Positions 45,292-54,213 of a stretch of DNA of 64,000 nucleotides are shown here, piece by piece; position 1 is the first letter of the stretch, and every line of letters starts with the position of its first letter. The notes beneath the pieces were generated by a model, which saw only the letters and a list, made by a program, of their open reading frames with translations, was not told the origin of the DNA and made no database searches. This stretch comes from Ignavibacteriota bacterium (GTDB lineage Bacteria > Bacteroidota > Ignavibacteria > Ignavibacteriales > Ignavibacteriaceae). The stretch is from contig CP053446.1 in assembly GCA_013285405.1 (NCBI GenBank), positions 3,767,001-3,831,000 on the forward strand. The letters are read 5' to 3'. The position numbers were made by a program, and so were the translations under genes.

Positions 45292-47985
45292 TTATTTGTT
45301 AGATAATGAAATTCCAACTCTGATCAGGAATTTCGAAAGCAAATTTCCATCAAGAAGAGTTACATTATTGTGCAATTTTGCTTCATCAATTTTGGGCAAT
45401 GTTGTTCTGGATATAATAAAAATTTTATCCTGTTTTCGTGCATCAGTTTCAGTAATGATATTTTCAAGTGCAGATTTATTGATTTTATTTTCCAAAATCG
45501 CACGTGCATTAAGAAAAAATGTGTGATTATTACGCTGTGCTCTTCCGATTATATTGAATGAATTGGAATTCGGTAGTTCAAGAATATCTACATCCGAATA
45601 TCCAATAAGTGTGAAGAATTTTACCAGCATCTTTCGAAATTCATCAATAGTCATTTTTGTAATAACATCAGTCATCAATTCAGTATCTTCTAAAAGTTTT
45701 GACTCACCGCTCCCTGGCATTCCAAATATTTCAAGCCATTCATCGATTGTAATCAATTCCTCATAAAGCTTTGGCTGCATCAATTCGAATACATTCCGAT
45801 TCAATAAATCACCTTCAAGCAGCATCTCTCTTACTTTTTGATCCAGAGTTCCGGTAGAATAGTAATTCAGTACGTTCACACTCTCTTTAAATACTTCTTC
45901 TCCCGTCTTTGTGAACATATCTTCAAGTTCCCAATTTAGCATCGGGTTCCACCATTGATCAAAATTAATTAAATAAGGAATTTCAATATCAGAAATCTTT
46001 AATCTTGAAATTTTGGAATCTGAGATGAATGCGACAACATCTTTTTTCTGATGGAAATCATTTAATAATTCTTTCAATTCTTCCACAGCCAATCCGTTCG
46101 GGGCAAGTACATTTTTAATTCCATGATCATTTAATAGCTCACTTATCTTTTTAACTCCAAGTTTTTCATATTGAGATAATACCAGTACTTTTTTCCCATT
46201 CGCCTTTATATTCATAATGTGATGCAACAGCAATGCAGTCTTGGGACTCATTGATTTGCCTGATGCAAAATTTCCCAGTTGATTGAGCTTGTGATAAAGT
46301 GTAAAAATATTCGCAGCAAACCGTAATGGATTACCAGATTCAAGAACGCGACGTAAATCTTTTCTTGCTTCAACTAATGCAGTTTTAAATTCCGCAGCCT
46401 GTTTTTCATCTGTCTCACACCAAAATTCATTCACAATAAATTTAGAAGCATCGGATATTATTGATGCTTTGGTCCTGATTTGTACTTTGTCAATTTTCAC
46501 AAGAGGATTTAACAGCTTATTAAGTTCCTGCTGAATATTTGTATTAAGAACTGCCGTAGTTGCCCATAAAATTTTTGATTTTACAGAAGCTAAAAATTCA
46601 GCACCACTTTCACCCATAGCAAGAATATTATCTACCGAATCAAGCACGAGGCAATCAAATTTATCGAGGCGTTTTTCATCAAGTAATTTCATTCTGAAAT
46701 CATTTATTGCTGTATCAATATCAGTTAGTACAATTGATCTGGATAATTCCCACATCTCTGCTCGCTCATCATTGTTCCCGTGAATGATATTGAAATCTAA
46801 ATCAGGACAGTGTTTTTGTATTTTATCGCTCCAACCTATTTCCTGATTTAAATGTTTTGCAAAATTCGGATTTCCGAGCTTCGTGAAATCAGTTACAATG
46901 AGAGCAGATTTAATTGCTCTATTGCCAAATAAAATCTTCAAAGCAGCAACAGCTTCTTTTTCCGAATCGATTCCGAATTCATCCTGAAGTAACGCATATT
47001 CATTCTCTGCTAAAAACTTTGCACCAGCTTCTTCATATTTTTTAAGCTTAATGTGAAGTCTGACATTCTTTTCCCAATCAATTCTTTTTACATTACCAAG
47101 AATGTATTTTAACTGATCCTGTAGTTCTGGATCGCCCTTTAACCTACCAGCGTTTTTATCCGATTTGTCATTTACTTTTGAAGCAGCGAGATAATAAAGA
47201 ATCGATGGTGCCACTGATAAATTAAAATTAGCATAAAAGTTTTTGCCTCGCACAAGTTGGAAGTTTTGCGTATCGGATATTGAAGGATTTGAAAACCCTG
47301 GAAATTTGATTTGTTTTTGGCTGAATTTGTAGTTACCCATTGAAGGAACTTTTATCCTGAAAGTTTTCTTCATATCAGGCATACCGGGAAGCGGAAATTT
47401 TTCTACTTTTAACTTTTTGAACTTTAATATCTCAACATTTTTAACTTTAACTTTTTTGGAAGAATTTGCTATATCCTCGAAATCCAACAAATCAATTTTT
47501 ATTATTTCAGTTACAAGATTACTCAGGTAATCAAAAATTGTTGGTACTGATAAAACGAATTCGTAGTTAGATGGAGGTAAATTATCAAACTTAACTTTAA
47601 AAGCTTTCGCTCCTGGATTTTTGAATGAGAACTCTACTTGTTTTAATGAAAAATTGCGTGGTTTAATCTCAACATTTCTAAATACAAATGAATTCTCAAC
47701 AACATCTGCAATCATGAAAAAGATTGCATTGCTTCTGACTTTTTTGAACTCACAGTTTTTTAATTCATCTGTTACTTCCGGCTCATTCATATCAAATTTA
47801 AATTCCGAATGATCAGGAAAGATAAATTCGATTTGCTGCTCACCAAGGTCTGCTAAATATGAAGAGATTGATTCAACGGGATGGTTATGAATAACCGGTT
47901 TTTTTAACCAGTTGGAAAAATTAAAATCATCAGCCTCTTTAATCTTTGATATTCTCGAGGCAACTTTAGAACGTACATTTGGCAT
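45292..47985 (-). CDS. SNF2-like protein with lost ATPase motifs and a degenerate Mrr-like C-terminal domain
   Basis: An 897-residue protein. The first 290 residues are of unknown fold. About 325-755 follows the SNF2 (helicase superfamily 2) plan, but the key residues are gone: LLQDEFGIDSEKEAVAALKI (G338-I-D-S-E) stands where LADEMGLGKT should be, so the Walker A Lys-Thr is lost; D449-S-V-D replaces the DEAH/DEAQ box; and after LINFDQWWNPMLNWELEDMF the arginine-finger HRIGQ is replaced by F691-TKTG. The tail (about 778-893) resembles an Mrr-type restriction-endonuclease fold (MTIDEFRKMLVKFFTLIGY, NNVTLLDGNLLSKFL) without the catalytic D-x-K residues. It follows the 177-residue gene by 8 bases. 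Likely a structural or regulatory pseudo-enzyme on nucleic acid; role unknown. Confidence 0.75.
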   Translation of the reverse strand: MPNVRSKVASRISKIKEADDFNFSNWLKKPVIHNHPVESISSYLADLGEQQIEFIFPDHSEFKFDMNEPEVTDELKNCEFKKVRSNAIFFMIADVVENSFVFRNVEIKPRNFSLKQVEFSFKNPGAKAFKVKFDNLPPSNYEFVLSVPTIFDYLSNLVTEIIKIDLLDFEDIANSSKKVKVKNVEILKFKKLKVEKFPLPGMPDMKKTFRIKVPSMGNYKFSQKQIKFPGFSNPSISDTQNFQLVRGKNFYANFNLSVAPSILYYLAASKVNDKSDKNAGRLKGDPELQDQLKYILGNVKRIDWEKNVRLHIKLKKYEEAGAKFLAENEYALLQDEFGIDSEKEAVAALKILFGNRAIKSALIVTDFTKLGNPNFAKHLNQEIGWSDKIQKHCPDLDFNIIHGNNDERAEMWELSRSIVLTDIDTAINDFRMKLLDEKRLDKFDCLVLDSVDNILAMGESGAEFLASVKSKILWATTAVLNTNIQQELNKLLNPLVKIDKVQIRTKASIISDASKFIVNEFWCETDEKQAAEFKTALVEARKDLRRVLESGNPLRFAANIFTLYHKLNQLGNFASGKSMSPKTALLLHHIMNIKANGKKVLVLSQYEKLGVKKISELLNDHGIKNVLAPNGLAVEELKELLNDFHQKKDVVAFISDSKISRLKISDIEIPYLINFDQWWNPMLNWELEDMFTKTGEEVFKESVNVLNYYSTGTLDQKVREMLLEGDLLNRNVFELMQPKLYEELITIDEWLEIFGMPGSGESKLLEDTELMTDVITKMTIDEFRKMLVKFFTLIGYSDVDILELPNSNSFNIIGRAQRNNHTFFLNARAILENKINKSALENIITETDARKQDKIFIISRTTLPKIDEAKLHNNVTLLDGNLLSKFLIRVGISLSNK

Positions 47986-47993
47986 TAGTTCTT

Positions 47994-48527
47994 TTAATCA
48001 ATGGACTTTTGTTGCTGCACTTGTTCACAGGCAAGTTTCAGTCTTTCAAAAGGTTCAAGCAAATTCCGCTGTTCTGCTAATTTATTAAGTTGATCACGGA
48101 TTGGAGCAAGCTCAGTCTCAAATTTTTTTGAAGTTTCTATCATCATTTTTCCACCACCCGTTCCAGGGAAAGCGATTGCCTCAGCTTTGGTACTTGATCG
48201 TGATTTTCCATCAGCTTCGTTGAATACTCTTACAACACGAATCCCTTGTTTATTATTAGCTCCAAGGAAGAAAGGATCTTTTACAAGAATTAAATCAACA
48301 TGTTCATTTATTGCACTCAGCAGAGGCACAGAAATCAATTCAACCAGAATATGTTCAAGTAACACATCTCCATAAAGTGTTTTCTGAAATCCGGTTGGTT
48401 TTATTGGTGATGTAACTCTAAACTCCAAAGGTTTTGTTTCAGCATCTGTAACAAGAATAGCCCCGATAATTCCACCACCATCTTCTGAGGTGTACGTTTC
48501 TAAAAAGGCAATTTTTCCAATTTCCAT
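47994..48527 (-). CDS. Conserved hypothetical protein, partner of the SNF2-like gene
   Basis: A 177-residue soluble protein with no signal peptide. The N-terminal half is beta-rich (IGKIAFLETYTSEDGGGIIG, AILVTDAETKPLEFRVTSPI) with KTLYGDVLLEHILVELISVPLL; the C-terminal third is a predicted helical region (KKFETELAPIRDQLNKLAEQ). I recognise no named family. It starts the two-gene unit, 8 bases before the SNF2-like frame, so the two products are likely made together and may form a complex. Confidence 0.75.
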   Translation of the reverse strand: MEIGKIAFLETYTSEDGGGIIGAILVTDAETKPLEFRVTSPIKPTGFQKTLYGDVLLEHILVELISVPLLSAINEHVDLILVKDPFFLGANNKQGIRVVRVFNEADGKSRSSTKAEAIAFPGTGGGKMMIETSKKFETELAPIRDQLNKLAEQRNLLEPFERLKLACEQVQQQKSID

Positions 48528-48856
48528 TATAAAACTCCAAAATGAATAATGAATAGACTCAATCGTCCTGAATTAACATATTCAGTGCCACTTTTGACGT
48601 TAAAATCTTAAAATGAATCATGTAAAATTGAGAGGTTATGAAAATTATTTAATCGTATTGTTAAGCTTAATTGATGGCTTTGAGGAAGATGAATATTTCA
48701 AAATTTCATGCTAATAAGTTAAAAATGCTATCGAATGTCAAAATTACTTTTGGAAATCTATTACAAAAGGATTGTAAACTTCCGTAAAAATTACCGTAAT
48801 CGTAAAAATAAATTAACAGTATTCTCGCAACTATGATTTAGAGGTGACTGGTTGAT
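48528..48856. other. Intergenic region, 329 bp
   Basis: Lies upstream of the SNF2-like pair and downstream of the histidine kinase. It is AT-rich; I see no RNA gene, no strong hairpin and no supported frame (a 33-codon frame from 48613 has no support). Confidence 0.4.
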
Positions 48857-50569
48857 TTAAATTTTTATACTTGGGAAGGTTATAACAATTGTAGTTCCCT
48901 GTCCTTCGGAACTTAATATTTCGAATTTGCCTTTGTTCAATGAAACATATTTTTTAGTGAGTAACAAGCCCAGTCCTGAACCTGGTTCCTTTTCAGTTCC
49001 CTGAGTTGAAAACATAACATCGGAATTAATCAGTATTTGATTTTCCTCTGATATTCCAATTCCCTCATCAGTTATACTTATTTGTGCAGCTAAGGAATCG
49101 GTATTGCTGTTGTGAGCTTCTTCAGCAAAAATTTTAATTGCACTCTGCCTCGGTGAGAATTTCAGAGAATTCGAAATGACATTTCTGAAAGTAGTAACAA
49201 GCATTTCCTCATCAGCAACAAGAGTATAGTTCTGTTTTAACTCCACTTTTATTGCAATATTTTTTTTCTGTGTTCTGTACTTCAAAGAATCTATCGCTTC
49301 TTTGATAACTTCATTTAATAATACTTTCTTAGGAATATAATCGTATTTGTTAAGCTGAAGTCTTGAATAGTGAAGTAAATTATTCGTCATTTCAAATAAA
49401 GTATTAGAAGAATCATTAATCACATTAATGTATTCTTTGATATCCCTGTGAGTGAGATTATCAAAATCAGTTCTTAGTATTTCAGCAAAACCTAATAAAG
49501 AATTAAATGGTGAACGAAGGTCGTGGGAGATAAGTGAGAACAATCTATCTTTTGAAGTATTCATATCTTTCAACTTAACAATCATCTCTTTGCGTTCTTC
49601 TTCAACTATCTTTCTTTCGATTGCTCTTGAAATAGGATAAGAAATTACATCAAGAATCTGCTGGTGAGCCAAAGTATAAGTCAAAGCATCCTTGTAATCC
49701 TGAACCACCATTACACCAATAGTTTTTTCCTTTATCTTTAGTGGTACTCCAAGCCATATTGGGGATTGCGGTCCTATTAATTCTATTTCACCTTTCTTTC
49801 TAAGGTCTTCATCTTTGTGAAGATCAACTAATGCAGATTTACCTGTTCTTAAAACATATTCAGTAAGACCCTTTCCAAGTTTTTTTGATGAAGAATCATT
49901 ATCCGCTTCGTCAACAAAATAAGGGAAAGTTAATAAATCAGAATCTTTCTTGTAGTAGGCTATATAAAAATTATCTGCTTTCATTAATTTTGTGATGCAC
50001 GAATGAATAAACTTAAATAATTCACTTATATTTTTTTCTGAGTTTGCAGCTTCAAGTATTTCCAGAATTATTTGTTTTAGTTTCTCTTCTCTTAATTTTT
50101 CACTTATGTCACGCAGCAGCCCGATCTGCGAAACTTTTATTTGTTCAAGATTAAAAAATGATATAGAATTATCTTCAATCCATTTTTTCTCACCACTCTT
50201 TGTTTCTACAAAATAGATTGTCAATTTTTCTTCTATCTGAGGCAGATCCTTTTTACCATTCATTGGATAATTGGATACATATTCATCATACTTAGTTAAG
50301 ACTAAACTCTCAAAACCCTTCTCATTCAACTCAGAAATGTTGTATCCTAAAAGTCTGCTAACTGCTGGATTAATGAAATTGTATTTATGAAGTGTATGAT
50401 CAAAATTGTAAAATACCTGATCAGAAATGACTGAGTGATGGTTGGCTGATTCAACTACTGTCTGAAGTTTTAATGGTTTTATTTCGGTGTCTAGCAATTT
50501 AAGCTCTGAATTTGTCAGGAAAACAGTGAAAAAGTCAATTTTTATGCCGATAACAATCTTTTCATACAA
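48857..50569 (-). CDS. Cytoplasmic PAS-GAF sensor histidine kinase
   Basis: A 570-residue kinase without membrane helices. Order: a PAS domain (about 45-165, VSRLLGYNISELNEKGFESLV), a GAF domain (about 180-330, with WLGVPLKIKEKTIGVMVVQDY), a HisKA dimerisation helix with the phospho-acceptor in SLISHDLRSPFNSLLGFAE, and an HATPase domain with N-box NVISNSLKFS, G1 DEGIGIS and G2 GSGLGLLLTKKY. No response regulator is adjacent, so its partner is elsewhere. It is divergent from feoA. Confidence 0.9.
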   Translation of the reverse strand: MYEKIVIGIKIDFFTVFLTNSELKLLDTEIKPLKLQTVVESANHHSVISDQVFYNFDHTLHKYNFINPAVSRLLGYNISELNEKGFESLVLTKYDEYVSNYPMNGKKDLPQIEEKLTIYFVETKSGEKKWIEDNSISFFNLEQIKVSQIGLLRDISEKLREEKLKQIILEILEAANSEKNISELFKFIHSCITKLMKADNFYIAYYKKDSDLLTFPYFVDEADNDSSSKKLGKGLTEYVLRTGKSALVDLHKDEDLRKKGEIELIGPQSPIWLGVPLKIKEKTIGVMVVQDYKDALTYTLAHQQILDVISYPISRAIERKIVEEERKEMIVKLKDMNTSKDRLFSLISHDLRSPFNSLLGFAEILRTDFDNLTHRDIKEYINVINDSSNTLFEMTNNLLHYSRLQLNKYDYIPKKVLLNEVIKEAIDSLKYRTQKKNIAIKVELKQNYTLVADEEMLVTTFRNVISNSLKFSPRQSAIKIFAEEAHNSNTDSLAAQISITDEGIGISEENQILINSDVMFSTQGTEKEPGSGLGLLLTKKYVSLNKGKFEILSSEGQGTTIVITFPSIKI

Positions 50570-50641
50570 ATTCTAATGAACTGTTTAATTGTGATGATGA
50601 ACATTTTGTCTTGGCAAATTTACTTAATCCGGTAGTTTTTA

Positions 50642-50672
50642 TTGACATTTTGAAAGTAATCGCTTATTTTTA
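50642..50672 (+). promoter_or_regulatory. Promoter-like signal for the feo operon
   Basis: TTG (50642-50644, as TTGACA), 20 bases, TATTTTTA (50665-50672). It is close to the Bacteroidota -33/-7 pattern and also to a sigma-70 TTGACA-N17-TATTTT. An 11-bp palindrome AGATTAAATCT (50676-50686) follows and could be an operator, for instance for Fur; that is speculation. Confidence 0.45.
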
Positions 50673-50710
50673 TGTAGATTAAATCTTAATAATATTCAAA
50701 GTGTTGGAAA

Positions 50711-50932
50711 ATGCGTACTGCAGCAGAACTAAGCTATAACGAAAAGGGTGTCATCTCAGAAATTGATACTACTCATCCTTCAAGCAAAAGAATATTGGAA
50801 CATGGCTTTACTCCAGGACAAATAATAGAACTGATGTGTAAATCTACATTTAACGATCCGATTGCGGTTTCAATTCGGGGAACACTAATAGCAATCCGGA
50901 AAAGCGAAGCGGATTGCATTAAACTTAAATGA
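50711..50932 (+). CDS. feoA: Ferrous iron transport protein A
   Basis: FeoA is a small SH3-like cytosolic protein needed for FeoB-driven Fe2+ uptake. The 73-residue product shows SKRILEHGFTPGQIIELM and the DPIAVSIRGTLIAIRKSEAD core typical of the family. It overlaps feoB by 4 bp. Confidence 0.93.
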   Translation: MRTAAELSYNEKGVISEIDTTHPSSKRILEHGFTPGQIIELMCKSTFNDPIAVSIRGTLIAIRKSEADCIKLK

Positions 50933-52962
50933 AAAGTGATATCGGTATTCAGACTCCGCTGATTACTTTAGTCGGTCCACCAAATTCAGGGAAGACTACT
51001 CTATTTAATATTCTTAGCGGCAAAAATTATAAGACTGTGAACTATCCTGGTTCAACGGTAGAATATTTCACAGGTAAAATATTACCCAAATATAATTTAG
51101 AAGCTGAGATACTTGATTCGCCGGGAATCGTTAGTTTAATTCCAGAATCACCCGATGAGAAAGTTGCAATTGATTCGTTGTATTCACATCCAAAGCTTGG
51201 ATCTCCGGATTTACTTATTGTGACGATCGATTCTTGCCAGCTTTCAAGACATCTCTTGTTACCGAAACAATTAATAAGTGCCGGCTTTAATGTGATAATA
51301 GTCATTACTATGACTGATATACTCAGCAAACGAGGATTACAAGTATCTGAAAAAAAATTAAGAGAAGCTTTGAAATGTGATGTTGTACTGGTAAATGGAA
51401 GAACAAAAGAAGGATTACAAAAATTAATTGATTTGATGAGTTCTAATCTTGAGAGTAACTATCAAATTTCAAATAAAATTACACCTTATCCAAATCTTAA
51501 AGACAATACACAATTACTCGATTCCTTCAATGAGATTGAGAAAATTATCCAGCAAGTTTATGAACCAATTAGCAGCGATCTTAAAATTGATTTAAAATCT
51601 GCAAACAAAGAACTAAAAGTTTTAACTGATAGCAACCTTTCAAATAACTTCCCTATTGATCAGGCTACATTAAAAATTGATAAAATATTATTACACAGAT
51701 TTTGGGGATTTGTCATCTTTTTGATTGTGATGGGAATAACATTCACAAGCATATTCTGGTTGGCACAACCACTAATGAATTTTGTTGATGAGCTGTTCAC
51801 TAATCTTAACAACCTGGTAGTAAACAATTTTGATAAAGGATGGTTTACATATCTGGTTTCAGATGGAATAATTTCAGGTACCGGATCCGTACTCGTATTT
51901 GTTCCACAAATTTTAATTTTATTCCTGATTCTAGGGTTGCTTGAAGATTCAGGTTATCTTGCACGTGGAGCTATGTTGATTGACAAACCATTATCCAAAG
52001 TTGGATTAAATGGTAGATCATTTGTTCCAATGTTATCTGGATTTGCATGCGCCATTCCAGCAATGATTGCTGCGCGTACTATCCCAAATCGTAAAGAACG
52101 ATTATTCACAATCTTTATTATACCATTAATGAGTTGCAGTGCAAGGCTACCGGTGTACGCATTATTGATTGCTTATATTATCCCGCAGGATAAACCCTGG
52201 ATAGGCGGATTTATTCTGGGTGGTATTTATTTATTCAGTATGATTATCTCATTGTTAGTCGCGTGGATAATAAATAAATTCTCAAATAAAATATTCAAGG
52301 AACAAGAATCATCAACATTTATTCTGGAACTTCCATCCTACCGAATACCAAAATTTAGTGCAGTCCTGAATCATACTTATAACAGTTCCAAACATTATAT
52401 TCTTAAAGCAGGACCAACCATTCTGGGATTTTCATTAGTCCTATGGTTTCTTACTTTCTTTCCAAACATTAATCCGGATATTAAAACTGATGAAGTACCT
52501 CCGAGTCAGGTAGAAAACGTGGTACGCGCAGAAAGACTCCAGAACTCTTATGCCGCTGATCTTGGCAAAATTATACAACCGGTTATGACTCCGATAGGAA
52601 TGGATTGGAGAATTGGTGTGTCACTAATTTCTGCATTTGCAGCACGCGAAGTTTTTGTTTCATCGCTCGCATTAACATTTAAAGTCACCACCGATGTTGA
52701 TGAAAAGCCAAACACTTTGCTTACATCACTTAGAAGCGCAAAGATTGAATCAACAGGACAACAATTATTCACAACTGCAACTTCCATCGGACTAATTGTG
52801 TTTTTCATATTCGCACTCCAATGTTTGTCAACAGTTGCTGTTTCTAAAAAAGAAACTGGTGGCTGGACAATTCCATTACTGCAAGTTTTTGTTTTTACAG
52901 TACTTGCTTATTCGATGACTTTAATTACTGTGAACGGTTTAAGATTTTTTGGAATTCAATGA
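50929..52962 (+). CDS. feoB: Ferrous iron transporter FeoB
   Basis: FeoB is the inner-membrane Fe2+ permease with an N-terminal G domain. The 677-residue protein has G1 GPPNSGKTTLFN (about residue 16), G3 DSPG and a variant G4 MTDILSKRG, a linker to about residue 240, then the membrane part with GSVLVFVPQILILFLILGLLEDSGYLARGA and GFACAIPAMIAARTIPNRKERL, the conserved gate repeat. G4 reads T-x-D rather than N-x-x-D, so nucleotide specificity could be relaxed. It sits between feoA and a Fur-family gene. Confidence 0.95.
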   Translation: MKSDIGIQTPLITLVGPPNSGKTTLFNILSGKNYKTVNYPGSTVEYFTGKILPKYNLEAEILDSPGIVSLIPESPDEKVAIDSLYSHPKLGSPDLLIVTIDSCQLSRHLLLPKQLISAGFNVIIVITMTDILSKRGLQVSEKKLREALKCDVVLVNGRTKEGLQKLIDLMSSNLESNYQISNKITPYPNLKDNTQLLDSFNEIEKIIQQVYEPISSDLKIDLKSANKELKVLTDSNLSNNFPIDQATLKIDKILLHRFWGFVIFLIVMGITFTSIFWLAQPLMNFVDELFTNLNNLVVNNFDKGWFTYLVSDGIISGTGSVLVFVPQILILFLILGLLEDSGYLARGAMLIDKPLSKVGLNGRSFVPMLSGFACAIPAMIAARTIPNRKERLFTIFIIPLMSCSARLPVYALLIAYIIPQDKPWIGGFILGGIYLFSMIISLLVAWIINKFSNKIFKEQESSTFILELPSYRIPKFSAVLNHTYNSSKHYILKAGPTILGFSLVLWFLTFFPNINPDIKTDEVPPSQVENVVRAERLQNSYAADLGKIIQPVMTPIGMDWRIGVSLISAFAAREVFVSSLALTFKVTTDVDEKPNTLLTSLRSAKIESTGQQLFTTATSIGLIVFFIFALQCLSTVAVSKKETGGWTIPLLQVFVFTVLAYSMTLITVNGLRFFGIQ

Positions 52963-53036
52963 GGTGTATTATTATGAATAAAATTATTATTTTGCCAATG
53001 ATTAGCTGTGGTCATATTTAAATCGAATAATATAAA

Positions 53037-53492
53037 TTGAAAAACAAACAAGCAGAAGATATATTCAGGAATTTCCTGAAAGCCGGTAAGAATAGAATAA
53101 CTCCTGAAAGATTTGAAGTTCTTGAAGCTGCATTGGAGTACGAAGGTCATTTCGGTGCCGATGATTTATACATCATCATGAAAAATGCAAATTCAAGAGT
53201 TTCCAGAGCTACTGTTTACAAAACGCTTGAATTACTTTCTCAGTGTGAACTTCTTTCAAAAAGAAATTTCGGTGATAACGTTAATAGATTTGAAAGCAGC
53301 TTTAAACGTCAGGTTCACGATCATTTAATATGTGTAGTTTGCGGTAAAATAGTTGAATTCGCTGATCCAAGGATTAAGCAGATTCCAGAACAAATTAGCG
53401 AAGAATTAGGTTTCAACTTCGAGAGCTATTCATTTAATATTTTTGCCCGCTGTAAAGATCCAAAAAAATGTAAACAATCCAGAGAGAAATGA
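53037..53492 (+). CDS. Fur-family metal-dependent repressor
   Basis: A 151-residue winged-helix regulator starting at a TTG. It has NRITPERFEVLEAAL, helix-turn-helix ADDLYIIMKNANSRVSRATVYKTLELL, then the dimerisation domain with the zinc-site cysteines in CVVCG and a second pair in CKDPKKC, and HDHLICVVCGKIVEF. Position after feoAB points to iron control of this operon (Fur), though Zur or PerR specificity cannot be excluded from sequence. It overlaps the MBL gene by 4 bp. Confidence 0.88.
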   Translation: MKNKQAEDIFRNFLKAGKNRITPERFEVLEAALEYEGHFGADDLYIIMKNANSRVSRATVYKTLELLSQCELLSKRNFGDNVNRFESSFKRQVHDHLICVVCGKIVEFADPRIKQIPEQISEELGFNFESYSFNIFARCKDPKKCKQSREK

Positions 53493-54181
53493 CAGAACAG
53501 ATATATCCGCTTCAATGGAAGAAAAAAGATTTCTCAATAAAGATATTTTGTTCGATACCGAACATTGCCACAGGAATTTTACTGAAAGCTGGTGATTCAA
53601 ATTTCGTTATTGATCCGGGTGATGGAATACTTAGAGATTTAAATTCTGAACTGGGAGTTAAGAAATTGTTAGAACTTTCAGATGTATTTATAACACATGG
53701 TCATCATGATCATGTCGGTGGTGTATGGTCGTTATTAACATATCTGAGAGTGATGCAAAAAAAATCTCCGCTTACAATCCACTATCCTGAAGGTTGTGTT
53801 GAAATTGAAAGCATTTATAACGCGTTTAAAAAAGTTTACTCCCGTTCAATCACTTACAAAATAAATCTGAAGCCTATCAAAAAGACAAACGGTTTTACTA
53901 CCGGAAATATTTCGGTCAAACCTTTCCCAGTTATACATAAAGAACTCTTATCTAATGGGAAAAAACGACAGGTGCCTGCACTTGGATACAATTTCATTTA
54001 CGATAATATGAAAATTTGTTATGGAGGTGATACAGCATATTGTGATGAACTTGTCGTTCATGCAAAAAATGCTGATCTCGCAATTCTTGAAGCTGGGCAC
54101 GATGAAGAAACACCCGATGATATGCATATGACAAAAACTGAGGCTGTTTCAATCGGCAAATCAGCAAAAAAATATTTTTAG
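53489..54181 (+). CDS. MBL-fold metallo-hydrolase
   Basis: A 230-residue cytoplasmic metallo-beta-lactamase-fold protein with the dinuclear site motif THGHHDHVGG (HxHxDH), then PVIHKE, CYGGDTAYCDELV and ILEAGHDEE. The sequence resembles ribonuclease Z-like short hydrolases but lacks a clear exosite; substrate unknown. Coupled to the Fur-family gene through a 4-bp overlap. Confidence 0.85.
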   Translation: MTEQIYPLQWKKKDFSIKIFCSIPNIATGILLKAGDSNFVIDPGDGILRDLNSELGVKKLLELSDVFITHGHHDHVGGVWSLLTYLRVMQKKSPLTIHYPEGCVEIESIYNAFKKVYSRSITYKINLKPIKKTNGFTTGNISVKPFPVIHKELLSNGKKRQVPALGYNFIYDNMKICYGGDTAYCDELVVHAKNADLAILEAGHDEETPDDMHMTKTEAVSIGKSAKKYF

Positions 54182-54213
54182 TTCATGTTCCAGAATAAAC
54201 AAATCGGTCAGTT

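Noticed and set aside
48613-48714. 33-codon open frame in the 329-bp gap
   Set aside because: No ribosome site, no homology that I can recall and no coding bias visible.
52974-53021. 15-codon frame between feoB and the Fur-family gene
   Set aside because: Too short and lacking the cysteines of FeoB-associated small proteins.
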